The notes below the pieces were generated by a model. That model did no database searches and was not told the DNA's origin. It saw only the letters and a list, made by a program, of their open reading frames with translations. The translations under genes were made by a program, and so were the position numbers. Shown in pieces: positions 27,957 through 36,601 of a stretch of 64,000 nt of DNA. The DNA is from VAZQ01 sp963725185. GTDB taxonomy: Bacteria > Pseudomonadota > Alphaproteobacteria > Rhizobiales > Xanthobacteraceae. The DNA is taken from assembly GCA_963725185.1 (NCBI GenBank), contig CAVRXO010000009.1, positions 1 to 64,000 on the forward strand. The letters run 5' to 3'. Position 1 is the stretch's first letter. The number at the start of each line of letters is the position of its first letter.

Positions 27957-28561
27957 GGGAGGCGTTGCGAAAGGTCGGCTGGCAATGGAGGAACAGCCTC
28001 CTTCAACGCTTCGATCTGATGGTAGATCGCGGCCTCATGCGCCTCTTTGAGGCTGAGCTGGCGATGCGTCCAATACGAGAGGATCGCATCAGCGACCTCG
28101 ATCGCGTAGATGACCATGACCAAGCCCATTCCCACGGGAATCGCCGCATAGGGAATGCGCATGTCGATCTCGGTCGCCATCGCGGTCTGATCGGAAACGA
28201 CGCCCAGAGTGCCGATGCCCTGCACCACCAGAAAAGTCAGGAACAGGATGACCAGCACGTTCACCAGCTGTCGAACCGGCCATCGCACCGATTCAGGAAA
28301 CGGCTTCATTGCCCAGCGAAAGGCGAAATGAACACCTCGCCGGGCGGCAACCGCCGAAGCCAGCATCGCGAACCAGATCAGCGCAAATCGGGCGACCTCC
28401 TCGGTCCAGGAGAGCGGCGCGTTCAGAACATAACGGATCACGACTTCGAGAAAGACGCTCAGCGTCAGCATCACGAGCAGCGCGGAACAAATGAAAAGAA
28501 GGACGAGCTCGATGTAGCGGCTGACCTCCGCCAGTGCGTATTGAAGACGCGCTGCGTGCAC
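27953..28561 (-). CDS. TRAP transporter small permease subunit DctQ
   Basis: This 202-residue membrane protein has the four helices typical of DctQ and the conserved WTEEVARFALIWFAMLASA segment in the second. It starts at a GTG (28561) 34 bases after P2. The C-terminal tail (about 165-202) is long, charged and cytoplasmic. It belongs to the riboswitch-led operon P2-DctQ-DctM-P1-H1. Confidence 0.92.
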   Translation of the reverse strand: MHAARLQYALAEVSRYIELVLLFICSALLVMLTLSVFLEVVIRYVLNAPLSWTEEVARFALIWFAMLASAVAARRGVHFAFRWAMKPFPESVRWPVRQLVNVLVILFLTFLVVQGIGTLGVVSDQTAMATEIDMRIPYAAIPVGMGLVMVIYAIEVADAILSYWTHRQLSLKEAHEAAIYHQIEALKEAVPPLPADLSQRLP

Positions 28562-28595
28562 TGCACGGACTCCGAGTTCTGGCGCCCCCCGAAAC

Positions 28596-29654
28596 CTATT
28601 GGGCGGCGGCGGCGAGAGCTAGCTCCATGATGTCGGCGCCGATGCGCGGTGTAGCCTCGGCCAGGACCGGCTGTACCTTCGCCACAAAGGCGTCGCGATT
28701 GTCCAGCTCGAAGACCTGCATGCCCTTGTCCTTGAGCTCCCCCACGGCCGCCTCTTCTCTTGCAAGAACGACCTTGACGTGCTCGTCGGACGCGGACTTG
28801 CCGCTGTCCCGGACGATCTGTCGATCGGCCGGAGTGAGCCGGTCCATGAACTTCTTGCTGACGATGAAGATGACGGCGGGGCTGGTTTGCCGGCTGAGCG
28901 TCAGATATTTCGTCACCTGGTAGAGTTTGAACGCCAGCATGTCGAGGGGCGGCATGTCGCCGCCGTCGATCACGCCGGTCTGGAGCCCGGTGTAAGTCTC
29001 TGGAAAGGCGAGCGGCGTCGGAATTGCTCCGAACGCGAGATAGGTGTCGCGCAAGATCTTGCTGGCGGCAACTCCCCGCATCTTCAGGCCCTGCATGTCT
29101 TCGGGCCTTCTGATCGGTCGCTTGTTGTCCCACAGGTTGCGCGAGCCGTCGGTGGCAAACCCGATGACCTCGCAATTGAACGCCGCTTCCAATCTCGGTT
29201 TGAGCGCATCTCCCATCGCCCCGTTGGCGGCGCGCAACGCGTGCAGACCATCTCTGAACAGGAAGGGAAGATTGAACACATCGGCCGCCGGAACCGCGAG
29301 CGCGAGGTTGGAGGCGGCGGTCATCACGGCATCGAGGGTGCCGGACTTGACGCTCGTGGTCATGGCGGTGCTGTCGCCGAGCTGCGAGTTCGGAAAAATC
29401 TCGACCTTGATGCGTCCCCCGGTCAGCCTTTCGACGTTCTCCTTCAGCTTGACCGCCGAGACCGAATGCGGGGCATCGATCGGAACGTCGCTGCCGATCC
29501 GCATCGTAACGGCCTGCGCGTTGGCGGCGCCAATGCCGCTCGCCAACGTTGCCGAGGAAATCGCGCACAGCACCGCACCTTTGAGCGCATCGCGACGGGA
29601 GAGGACGTCAGCCGGCGGGTCATGACGGCGGGAAAAGAGCTGATGGCGCGTCAT
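28596..29654 (-). CDS. TRAP transporter solute-binding protein (DctP family), paralogue P2
   Basis: This 352-residue receptor is the first gene after riboswitch A and is intact. The start at 29654 is preferred over an in-frame ATG at 29669 because a GGAG sequence lies 6-7 bases before it. A twin-arginine-type signal (SRRDALKGAVLCAISSAT) precedes the mature start AVTMRIGSDVPIDAPHSVSA. Family features: GRIKVEIFPNSQLGDSTAM, DVFNLPFLFRDGLHAL and the ligand-pocket arginine region DGSRNLWDNKRPIRRPEDM. It is the most divergent of the eight receptors (for example IGSDVPIDAPHS instead of FGSDSPIGAPHT), so it may bind a different ligand from the others. Confidence 0.92.
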   Translation of the reverse strand: MTRHQLFSRRHDPPADVLSRRDALKGAVLCAISSATLASGIGAANAQAVTMRIGSDVPIDAPHSVSAVKLKENVERLTGGRIKVEIFPNSQLGDSTAMTTSVKSGTLDAVMTAASNLALAVPAADVFNLPFLFRDGLHALRAANGAMGDALKPRLEAAFNCEVIGFATDGSRNLWDNKRPIRRPEDMQGLKMRGVAASKILRDTYLAFGAIPTPLAFPETYTGLQTGVIDGGDMPPLDMLAFKLYQVTKYLTLSRQTSPAVIFIVSKKFMDRLTPADRQIVRDSGKSASDEHVKVVLAREEAAVGELKDKGMQVFELDNRDAFVAKVQPVLAEATPRIGADIMELALAAAAQ

Positions 29655-29750
29655 CTTCAACTCCTGCATGTCACAAGGCGGCCCACGTTCCGCACGGCTG
29701 TCGGCGAACGCGGATCGGTTTGGAGAAGGAGATTGAAATGGAGGTCGCAG

Positions 29751-29906
29751 CAGGGGTCATGACCAAATCCTTTGGTCAACATCCTCCCGGGCTTTTATCC
29801 CTCCGTGCATCCATCGGATGTCTCCCGATGGACTGTGGCTCTTGGTCCAGTCGCCCGCGTGACAAAGCAATGCTGCTTATCCCGCTGGCCGGAACCCTAG
29901 CCACCT
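29751..29906 (-). promoter_or_regulatory. ykkC-family riboswitch, guanidine-I type (copy A)
   Basis: Read on the minus strand, the element contains the conserved blocks of the ykkC / guanidine-I class in order: GGCTAGGGTTCCGGCC (29902-29887), a variable hairpin, ACTGGACCAAGAG, a hairpin with arms TCCATCGG and CCGATGGA, then CACGGAGGGATAAAAGCCCG and GGAGG. A perfect hairpin (TGACCAAA / TTTGGTCA, 29778-29760) follows as probable expression platform. The first base-variant, GGACCAAGAG for the usual GGTCCGAGAG, is specific to this copy. The next gene is P2, about 100 bases downstream. Guanidine as ligand follows from the class consensus and from copy C lying upstream of a ureohydrolase. Confidence 0.87.
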
Positions 29907-29914
29907 GAACAATT

Positions 29915-29942
29915 TCATAGCACGAGTGCGCGCAACTCACAA
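29915..29942 (-). promoter_or_regulatory. Candidate promoter for riboswitch A operon
   Basis: On the minus strand TTGTGA (29942-29937) and CTATGA (29920-29915) are spaced by 16 bases and lie just before the riboswitch. The fit to a housekeeping promoter is fair only. Confidence 0.35.
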
Positions 29943-29956
29943 CGGCTGTCCAACTC

Positions 29957-30006
29957 ATTTTCCCGCCGCGCTTGCCCATTTTCCATGCAGATTCAATTCG
30001 ACGCGC
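29957..30006 (+). repeat. Dispersed intergenic repeat, copy 2
   Basis: Second copy of the repeat at 23690-23740 (core CGCGCTTGCCCATTTTCCAT from 29967). It lies between riboswitch A and the palindrome at 30015. Confidence 0.5.
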
Positions 30007-30014
30007 TTGATTGA

Positions 30015-30027
30015 CTTGTCTGACAAG
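30015..30027. promoter_or_regulatory. Palindromic operator candidate of GntR (FCD) type
   Basis: CTTGTC-T-GACAAG is a perfect 6+1+6 palindrome. It matches the general TTGTC-n-GACAA pattern bound by many FadR/FCD-type GntR regulators that control carboxylate catabolism. It lies upstream of H2-H4 on the plus strand. No GntR gene is present in the window. Confidence 0.45.
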
Positions 30028-30084
30028 CATGGCCCAATATTTGCTCGCAGGAGACTTGCTATCTTCCCGGGAAATTCAACGGGA

Positions 30085-30300
30085 GGTAAACTCACGACCT
30101 GTCGGAAGATCAAGGCGCGAGCGCAGATGGAGGTTCAAGTCATCCGATAGCTCGCTCACCCGAACAAACGTTCCCGGGAATCGACCTTGGTAACCAGCGA
30201 GTTGGTCGAATGCTGGACATCAGGGCGTTTTCAAGTGACGATTTCACCGGACGCGCAGCTCAGCGAAAGCGGTTCCAAAACCATCGGGAATGTAAGGCTC
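30085..30300 (+). pseudogene. Remnant of a TRAP solute-binding protein gene
   Basis: The frame read from 30187 gives SELVECWTSGRFQVTISPDA and then QLSESGS, which is the conserved KELVESRTSGRVQVTIFPD-AQLG region of the neighbouring DctP proteins. Upstream, after a GGGAGG sequence, bases resemble the start of P3 (GTCGGAAGATCAA against GCCGACAGATCAA; CTCGCTCACCCG against TTCACTCACGCG). The middle of the signal region and everything after the ligand-domain start are gone, and H2 begins directly after. It is a deletion remnant of a ninth receptor that once preceded H2. Confidence 0.7.
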
Positions 30301-30319
30301 AACAGCACGGGAGAATTTC

Positions 30320-31358
30320 ATGCGACCGAAGGTCTTTGTCGTACAACAGAATTCCTCAGATCGCTCTCGACATATTAAAGGAGTGCGCCGACGTCTTCGT
30401 TTACCCATATACGGATCGGCAGATCAGCATCGACGAGCTTGTTACTGCCGCCAAGCAGTCCGACTGGCTCTATGTCCTTCCCGGAACGATCGTTACCGCC
30501 GAGGTCATCAACGCCAATCCCAACCTGAAGGGGATCGGCTCCATGGGTTCGTCTCCTTCATACATCGACATGCCGGCTGCGAACGCGCGCAAGCTCCCGA
30601 TCGTCATGGAAGATCCCAATATCGGATTTCCGGGATGGCAGCCGACGTCAGCCGACATGGTCGTTGGCAAGATACTCGCGCTGGCCTATCGGCTGCTGGA
30701 CTCCGACCGCTACACGCGCTGCGGCAAGTTTCGTCAGGAGCAGACCATGGCGCTGATGGGTATCGGCTGTCCGGGCAAGACGGTCGGCCTGGTCGGCATG
30801 ATCAAGGTGGCGGAGCTTTGGGTGCCCCGGCTGCGCGCCTTCGAGATGAACCTGATCTACACGCTCAATCGATTGCCCGCCGAGCGCGAAAAGGAGCTCG
30901 GTCTGGAGTGGACGCCCGACCTCGACGACCTGCTCAAGCGCAGCGATTTCGTCTGCATCGCCTGCGATTATAACCCAAGCACCCATAAGCTGATCGGGCG
31001 ACGCGAGCTCGACCTGATGAAGCCGGAGGCTTATCTGATCAACACCCGCTGGGGCCGGATCATCGACGAGCCGGAGGTCATCATGGCGCTGCAAGAAAAG
31101 CGGATTGCGGGCGCCGCGCTGGACGTTTTCTGGAACCAGCCGCCGCCACCCGGTCCGCCGCTTCCGGAAAAGGACCTCTACGATATCGACGAGCAGCTTT
31201 ACACGCTCGACAACATCATTCTGTCGCCCCATATCGGCGGCTCGACCCGCGACGTCCGCGGCCGCAGGGCCCTCTCGGTTGCGCTCGGCATGGTCCAGAT
31301 GATGAGGGGTGGACGGCCGCCCACGCTGCGCAATCCGGAAATCTATGCGGCCGCCTGA
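30320..31358 (+). CDS. D-2-hydroxyacid dehydrogenase-like protein, paralogue H2, frameshifted near its start
   Basis: The start MRPKVFVVQQ is encoded at 30320. One extra A near 30348-30352 moves the frame, and the body (IPQIALDILKECADVFVYPY onwards) continues to 31358, about 345 codons in total. It differs from H1, H3, H4, H6 and H7 in two functional places: the Rossmann motif reads GLVGMIKVAE, lacking the second glycine of GxGxx(G/A), and the catalytic arginine position reads LINTRWGRIIDE, with tryptophan instead of arginine. The acidic (VFWNQP) region has glutamine in place of glutamate, and a proline-rich loop (PPPPGPPLPEKD) follows. The histidine (LSPHIGGSTRD) remains. It is therefore doubtful as an active dehydrogenase. 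Confidence 0.8.
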
Positions 31359-31585
31359 AGCGCAGGAGCACAATCGCCGCATCGGCGGAGAAATGAATGC
31401 TTCGTTTGGACCTCGGGCGCGCCGCGCAAAACGTGTCAGCCGATTGACGTCCCGGCGCGAGCGGATACTGTTCACCCGCCGATAACCCGATCACCCAACG
31501 CTCCCCGTCACGACAGCGAACGCTCGAAGCGGCAAGCATGGGCCCTGCTGGCTTGCTCATTCCAACCGAGGGAAAGGATGCAACC

Positions 31586-32606
31586 ATGCGACCAAAGGTG
31601 TTTGTCGCCCAGGCCACCCCGGAGGCCGCTCTCGATGTGCTGCGGCAAGCCGCCGACGTTTCGGTGTATCCCTACCTGGAGCGGCAGATCAGCGTCGATG
31701 AGCTGGTTGGCGCCGCCAAACGATCCGATTGGCTGTATGTGCTGCACGAAACCAGCGTGACCGCCGAGGTCATCAACGCCAATCCGAATCTGAAGGGGAT
31801 CGGGTGCATGGCGGCCGGCCATTCGTTCATCGACATGGCAGCCGCCAACGCCCGTAAAATCCCGGTCGTCATGGGAGACCCCGATATCACCGTCATCCCG
31901 GCGACCGGCGATCTGACCATCGCGATGTTGCTTGGGCTCGCCTACCGGCTGGTCGATTTCGGACCGCTACACGCGCTGCGGCAACTTTCGCCAGGAGCAG
32001 ACCGTGGCGATGATGGGCATCGGATGCCCGGGCAAGACGGTCGGCATGGTTGGGATGGGAAAGCTCGCTTTGCACATGCTGCCGCGCCTGCGCGCCTTCG
32101 ACATGCATGTGCTCTACAACAAGCCGATGCGCCTTGACGCGGCGCGGGAGAAGGAGCTTGGCATCGAATGGGCGCCCAGCCTCCTCGACCTGTTGGGGCG
32201 CAGCGATTTCGTCTGCATCGCCTGCAGATACGGTCCGGGTACGCACAAGCTGATCGGCAGGCGTGAGCTCGATCAGATGCGGCCGGACGCCTATCTGATC
32301 AATACCGGGCGCGCGCGGATCGTCGACGAACCCGAGCTGATCCGGGCGCTACGGGAGAAACGGATCGCGGGTGCCGCCTTGGACGTCTACTGGAACGAGC
32401 CGTATCGGAACGATGATCCGGAGTCGCGCGAGCCGTGGGTGCCGGAGGAGCTGTGCAAAATGGACAATGTCATCCTTGCGCCGCACAATGGCGGCGCCAC
32501 CTGGGATGTCCGCGGCCGCAAGGCGGTGTCGGTTGCAGAGGGGATGCTCGCGGTGATGCGCGGCGAGCGCCCGAAGACGCTGATCAATCCCGAGATCTAT
32601 GCATGA
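31586..32606 (+). CDS. D-2-hydroxyacid dehydrogenase, paralogue H3, frameshifted
   Basis: It starts at the ATG 31586 (MRPKVFVAQATPEAALDVL) after an AAAGGA site. At 31957-31959 a TTT run has one extra T compared with the paralogues, breaking GLAYRLVDSDRYTRCG, and the sequence continues intact in the next frame to 32606. Catalytic regions are conserved: GMVGMGKLA, LINTGRARIVDE, LDVYWNEP and LAPHNGGATWD. Its stop overlaps the start of H4 (ATGA), so H3 and H4 are coupled. The single-base run error is a typical sequencing artefact. Confidence 0.82.
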
Positions 32607-33628
32607 AAGCCAGGGTCTTTGTCGTCCAACCGATCCCGCAGGTCGCCCTCGACGTGCTGCGCGAGGCCGCCGACGTCGAAGTCTATCCGTATCTCGACCG
32701 ACAGATCAGCATGGACGGGCTGATTGCGAATACCAGACGCTGCGATTGGCTGTTCGTCATGCATGAAACGCACGTGAGCGCCGAGGTGATGGACGCCAAT
32801 CCGAACTTGAAAGGAATCGGGGTCCTGGGGTCGACACCGCACATCGACATGGATGCCGCCAGCGCCCGCCGGATACCGGTCATCCTGGGCGATCCCGATG
32901 TCGGCACGATGGGGCAGGGGACCGCCGACCTGACCATGGCCATGCTGCTTGGGCTGGCTTATCGATTGGTCGATTCCGATCGTTACACGCGCTGCGGCAA
33001 GTTTCGCCAGGAGCAGACGATGGCGCTGATGGGCATCGGCTGCCCCGGGAAGACGGTCGGCCTGATCGGCATGGGCAAGGTCGCGCTGCACCTGGTGCCG
33101 CGAATTCTCGCCTTTGACATGCATGCGCTCTACACCAAGCGCACCCGGCTGCCGATCGCGGAGGAACGAGCGCTCGGCGTCGAATGGACGGCCGAACTCG
33201 ACGACTTGCTCAAGCGCAGCGACTTCGTCTGCATCGCCTGCGATTACAATGCCAGCACCCGCAAGCTGATCGGAAAACGTGAGCTCAGCCTGATGAAACC
33301 CGAGGCCTATCTGATCAACACCGCGAGAGGCCGGATTGTCGACGAGCCGGAGCTGATCCGCGCCTTGCAGGAGAAGCGGATCGCAGGCGCGGCGCTCGAT
33401 GTCTATTGGAACGAGCCCTACTGGAACGAACCATCGCTCGCCGGGGAGCCCTGGGTCCCGGAAGCATTGTGCAAGCTCGACAACGTCATTCTTGCTCCCC
33501 ACAACGGCAACGCCACTTGGGACGTTCGCGGCCGCAGGACCGCGGCGGTCGCCCGCAACATGGTCGCGATGATGCGGGGCGAACGACCGAAGACGCTGCT
33601 TAATCCGCAAATCTACGCCAGCCGTTAG
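32603..33628 (+). CDS. D-2-hydroxyacid dehydrogenase, paralogue H4
   Basis: This intact 341-residue paralogue begins at 32603 inside the end of H3. It carries GLIGMGKVALHLV, LINTARGRIVDEPEL, LDVYWNEPYWNEP and LAPHNGNATWDVR, so it has the complete catalytic set (Arg, Glu, His) and NAD motif. It is closest in appearance to H1, H6 and H7. No transporter gene follows on the same strand; the next gene (P3) converges from the other side. Confidence 0.9.
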   Translation: MKARVFVVQPIPQVALDVLREAADVEVYPYLDRQISMDGLIANTRRCDWLFVMHETHVSAEVMDANPNLKGIGVLGSTPHIDMDAASARRIPVILGDPDVGTMGQGTADLTMAMLLGLAYRLVDSDRYTRCGKFRQEQTMALMGIGCPGKTVGLIGMGKVALHLVPRILAFDMHALYTKRTRLPIAEERALGVEWTAELDDLLKRSDFVCIACDYNASTRKLIGKRELSLMKPEAYLINTARGRIVDEPELIRALQEKRIAGAALDVYWNEPYWNEPSLAGEPWVPEALCKLDNVILAPHNGNATWDVRGRRTAAVARNMVAMMRGERPKTLLNPQIYASR

Positions 33629-33800
33629 ATTTTGCGGAAAAATCCTGCCCTCGCGAAGGCAGAGGGTGGACTTCGGTTTTCCAATGAATCGCGACCGGTT
33701 GAGAAGTGCTCCAGAGCGGGATGACTTCGCATCTCGCTCCAGCTTTGCGGGCCATGATCGGCTTCGGCCGAGCCGGAAGCGTTTCGGCTGAAGCGGGACC

Positions 33801-34853
33801 TCAGGTCGAGGACAGCTTGCGCGCTTCCGCGACGATTTCCGGGCCGATCCGATCCCCAGTGTCCTTGTAAACCGCGTCCACCTTGTCGCGGAACGGCTGG
33901 AGATTCGGGACTTCGACGGTTTCGATGCCATGCCCCGTCAGGTAGGCGAGCGCTTCCTTTGCGGCGACAAGGACAACTTCCTTCTGGGCTTCGCAGGCCG
34001 GCAGCCCGGCCTCGCGTACGACTTCGCGGTCCTGCGGCGTAAGCTTGTCCAGGAACTTCTTCGAGACGAGAAGCAGGTTTGGCATGCTGTAGAGGTTCAT
34101 GAGCATCAGGTATTTGGTGACCTGGTAGATCTTCAGCTCGATCACGTCCGGGCGGGACTTGGCGGTGCTGTTGATGAGCCCGGTCTGCAGCGAGGTGTAG
34201 TTCGCAGCGATATCCAGGATCGTTGGAATGGCGCCGAATGCCAGCATCGTGTCCCTTTGAATCTTGCTGCTGGAGACCCCGATCTTGAGTCCGACCATGT
34301 CCTCCGGCTTTTTGACCGGGTGCGTCTTGGTGTAGAGCTCGGTGACGCCATCCGTGGTGAATCCCACGACCTCACAGTCGAAAGCTGCATTGACTTTCGG
34401 CACGAGCTTCGCGCCGAACGGACCGTTCGCGACTTGCAGCGCTTCGACGGCGTCCTGATAGAGAAATGGCAGGCTGAACACGTCGATCTCGGGCACGGCA
34501 GGGCTGATGATCGATACCGCGGTGACGACCGCATCGAGCGTCCCCGCCTTGATCGAGTTGGTCATCGCCGTGTTGCCGCCGAGCTGAGCGTCCGGGAAGA
34601 CAATGACCTGTATGCGCCCCGATGTACCTTTCTCGATCAGGTCCTTCATCACCAGGGCGGACTTGGTGTGCGGCGCTCCGATCGGGCTGTCGCTGCCGAA
34701 GCGCATCGTGATCGGAGCGGCCGAAGCCTTCCCGATGATCCCGAACGGAGCGGCCGCAAGGCCGGCTCCGAGCGCGAGCCCACCCTTGAGCGTGCTCCTG
34801 CGCGTGAGTGAACGAACGTTTGTCTGTGCTTGAAAATTGATCTGTCGGCTCAT
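33801..34853 (-). CDS. TRAP transporter solute-binding protein (DctP family), paralogue P3
   Basis: This intact 350-residue receptor has a GGGAGG site before the ATG at 34853 and a twin-arginine-type signal (SLTRRSTLKGGLALGAGLAA) ending ASAAP. The mature part starts ITMRFGSDSPIGAPHTKSAL and shows IQVIVFPDAQLGGNTAM and DVFSLPFLYQDAVEAL. It stands alone on the minus strand between H4 and an MFS gene, without any permease subunit beside it. The pocket segment DGVTELYTKTHPVKKPEDM differs from the DGSRNLWN pattern of P6-P8, pointing to a different ligand. Confidence 0.92.
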   Translation of the reverse strand: MSRQINFQAQTNVRSLTRRSTLKGGLALGAGLAAAPFGIIGKASAAPITMRFGSDSPIGAPHTKSALVMKDLIEKGTSGRIQVIVFPDAQLGGNTAMTNSIKAGTLDAVVTAVSIISPAVPEIDVFSLPFLYQDAVEALQVANGPFGAKLVPKVNAAFDCEVVGFTTDGVTELYTKTHPVKKPEDMVGLKIGVSSSKIQRDTMLAFGAIPTILDIAANYTSLQTGLINSTAKSRPDVIELKIYQVTKYLMLMNLYSMPNLLLVSKKFLDKLTPQDREVVREAGLPACEAQKEVVLVAAKEALAYLTGHGIETVEVPNLQPFRDKVDAVYKDTGDRIGPEIVAEARKLSST

Positions 34854-35239
34854 TTTCGCATCACCTCCCGTTGCTGTATCGACGTGGCGTCGACCAAATG
34901 ACGAGCTTCGCGAGCCCCCGACAAATTATGAGACGCAAAAAGCGCGCCAATATCCGCGCGCCCCGGCCGGAGCCGCGAGGCGCCATGAAATCAGTGGTGT
35001 GGAGGGGTGAACGGTGCAATTTGGGTGTCCCAAATCAGCGAGGGGCCGCCGATGGAAGCAAACCCCGCGCGGTCAAATGCCGAAAACGATTGCGCCCCGC
35101 GCGGCTCACCGGCAAATTCAAGCGGCCAAGTTTCGAATCTCCTCGCTTGAACAAAATCCTGTCCGGGAAGGATCCAGGGCCTGGTCGATGTCAGCGGGTT
35201 ACTTTGATCGCATCATCGAAATAATGGGCGCCTGAGACC
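34854..35239. other. Intergenic region between divergent P3 and MFS genes
   Basis: This 386-base stretch should hold two divergent promoters. The one clear structure is a perfect hairpin, ATTTGGG (35019-35025) and CCCAAAT (35029-35035) with loop TGT. No gene or riboswitch block is visible. Confidence 0.5.
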
Positions 35240-36529
35240 ATGGCGGACATTGCGGAGGTCCAACACCCGGAAGACAGCGACCCGGCGCCGGTCGCGCGTC
35301 TGCCGATCGATCCATCGACGCCGCTGCTTCGCGTCCGCCCGTTTCGCTTGCTGTTCATCACGCGGGTGGCCTCCACCACGGCCACCCAAATGCTGGCTGT
35401 GATCGTTGGCTGGCATGTTTACGAACTCACGAACAGCCCATTTCATCTGGGCATGATCGGTCTTGTCCAGGTTCTGCCGTCGCTGGTGCTGCTGCTGGCG
35501 GCCGGGCAAATCGTGGATCACTTCAATCGGCGCACGATCCTGCGGTACTGCTATGCGCTGGCATTCTGCTCGTCCTTCGGGTTGGCGCTCGTCGCCGCGC
35601 TTCCGATGCCGAGCGTCCCGGCGATCTACGTGCTGTTGGTGGCCCATGCCACCATGCGGGTCTTCGAGCTGCCCGTGATGCAGTCGCTGGTCCCCGTCAT
35701 GGTGCCGCGGGCGATCCTGAGCCGCGGCATCGCGGCTCATGTCCTTGCCCGGCAGCTCTCGGTTCTGATCGGCCCCTCTCTGGGCGGGCTGCTCTACACG
35801 TTTGGCGCAGCGTTCGATTACGGCGCCTGCGCGGCGCTCTTCCTGGTGGCCTGGGTCGCAAGTTTCCGGATGCCCGCCCCGCCCGGCCCACACGAGCGCA
35901 ATAAAGTGACGTGGGACACGATGCTGGCGGGCTTTCGATTCATCAGTCACAGCCAACCGCTGCTCGGCGCCATATCGCTGGACGCGATGTCGGCGCTCTT
36001 CGGTGGCGCCACCGCGCTGCTGCCGATCTACGCCCGCGATATCCTCAATGTCGGCGCCTGGGGGGCGGGCGTGCTGCGCAGCGCGCCGGCGCTCGGCGCG
36101 CTCATCACGGTAGCGGTGCTTGCGCGCAAGCCGGTGCGTCGATCCGGCGGTCTTTACTTGTACGCGGGTTTTGCAGTGTTCGGAGCAGCAACCATCCTGT
36201 TCGGCTGGTCGAGCAATCTCCTGCTGTCCATTGCGGCGCTGATGCTGATGGGGGGCGGCGAAATGGTGAGCACGGTCGTTCGCCAGACCCTCATCATGGT
36301 GGCGACGCCGGACGGAATGCGCGGCCGGGTCGGGGCCGTGGACGCGCTGTTCTATGGCACGTCGAGCCAGCTTGGCGCGTTCGCGGCGGGCACCATGGCG
36401 GCCGCGATCGGCGCTGTGGCCGCGGTCACGATCAGCGGCGGAGCCATGCTTGCCGCGGTCGCGCTGTGGCCGTGGCTGCTCCCGGGCCTGCGCCGCGTTG
36501 ACCGTCCCGATGAGGTGCGGCCGCCCTGA
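35240..36529 (+). CDS. MFS transporter (MFS_3 / EntS-like exporter family)
   Basis: This 429-residue protein has about twelve hydrophobic helices after a 35-residue cytoplasmic start. The loop between helices 2 and 3 reads AAGQIVDHFNRRTILRYCYA, the major facilitator motif A. Family resemblance is to the MFS_3 group, usually annotated as efflux proteins. It lies between the two reverse-oriented receptor genes P3 and P4, with 72 bases to the convergent end of P4. Its substrate cannot be read from the sequence. Confidence 0.87.
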   Translation: MADIAEVQHPEDSDPAPVARLPIDPSTPLLRVRPFRLLFITRVASTTATQMLAVIVGWHVYELTNSPFHLGMIGLVQVLPSLVLLLAAGQIVDHFNRRTILRYCYALAFCSSFGLALVAALPMPSVPAIYVLLVAHATMRVFELPVMQSLVPVMVPRAILSRGIAAHVLARQLSVLIGPSLGGLLYTFGAAFDYGACAALFLVAWVASFRMPAPPGPHERNKVTWDTMLAGFRFISHSQPLLGAISLDAMSALFGGATALLPIYARDILNVGAWGAGVLRSAPALGALITVAVLARKPVRRSGGLYLYAGFAVFGAATILFGWSSNLLLSIAALMLMGGGEMVSTVVRQTLIMVATPDGMRGRVGAVDALFYGTSSQLGAFAAGTMAAAIGAVAAVTISGGAMLAAVALWPWLLPGLRRVDRPDEVRPP

Positions 36530-36601
36530 CGACGTTCGCTGCGCCGGGTCGCCGGTTTCCCCCGCGTGGTTTTCGCTCGGCTTAACGGGTCATGTCGCGG
36601 C

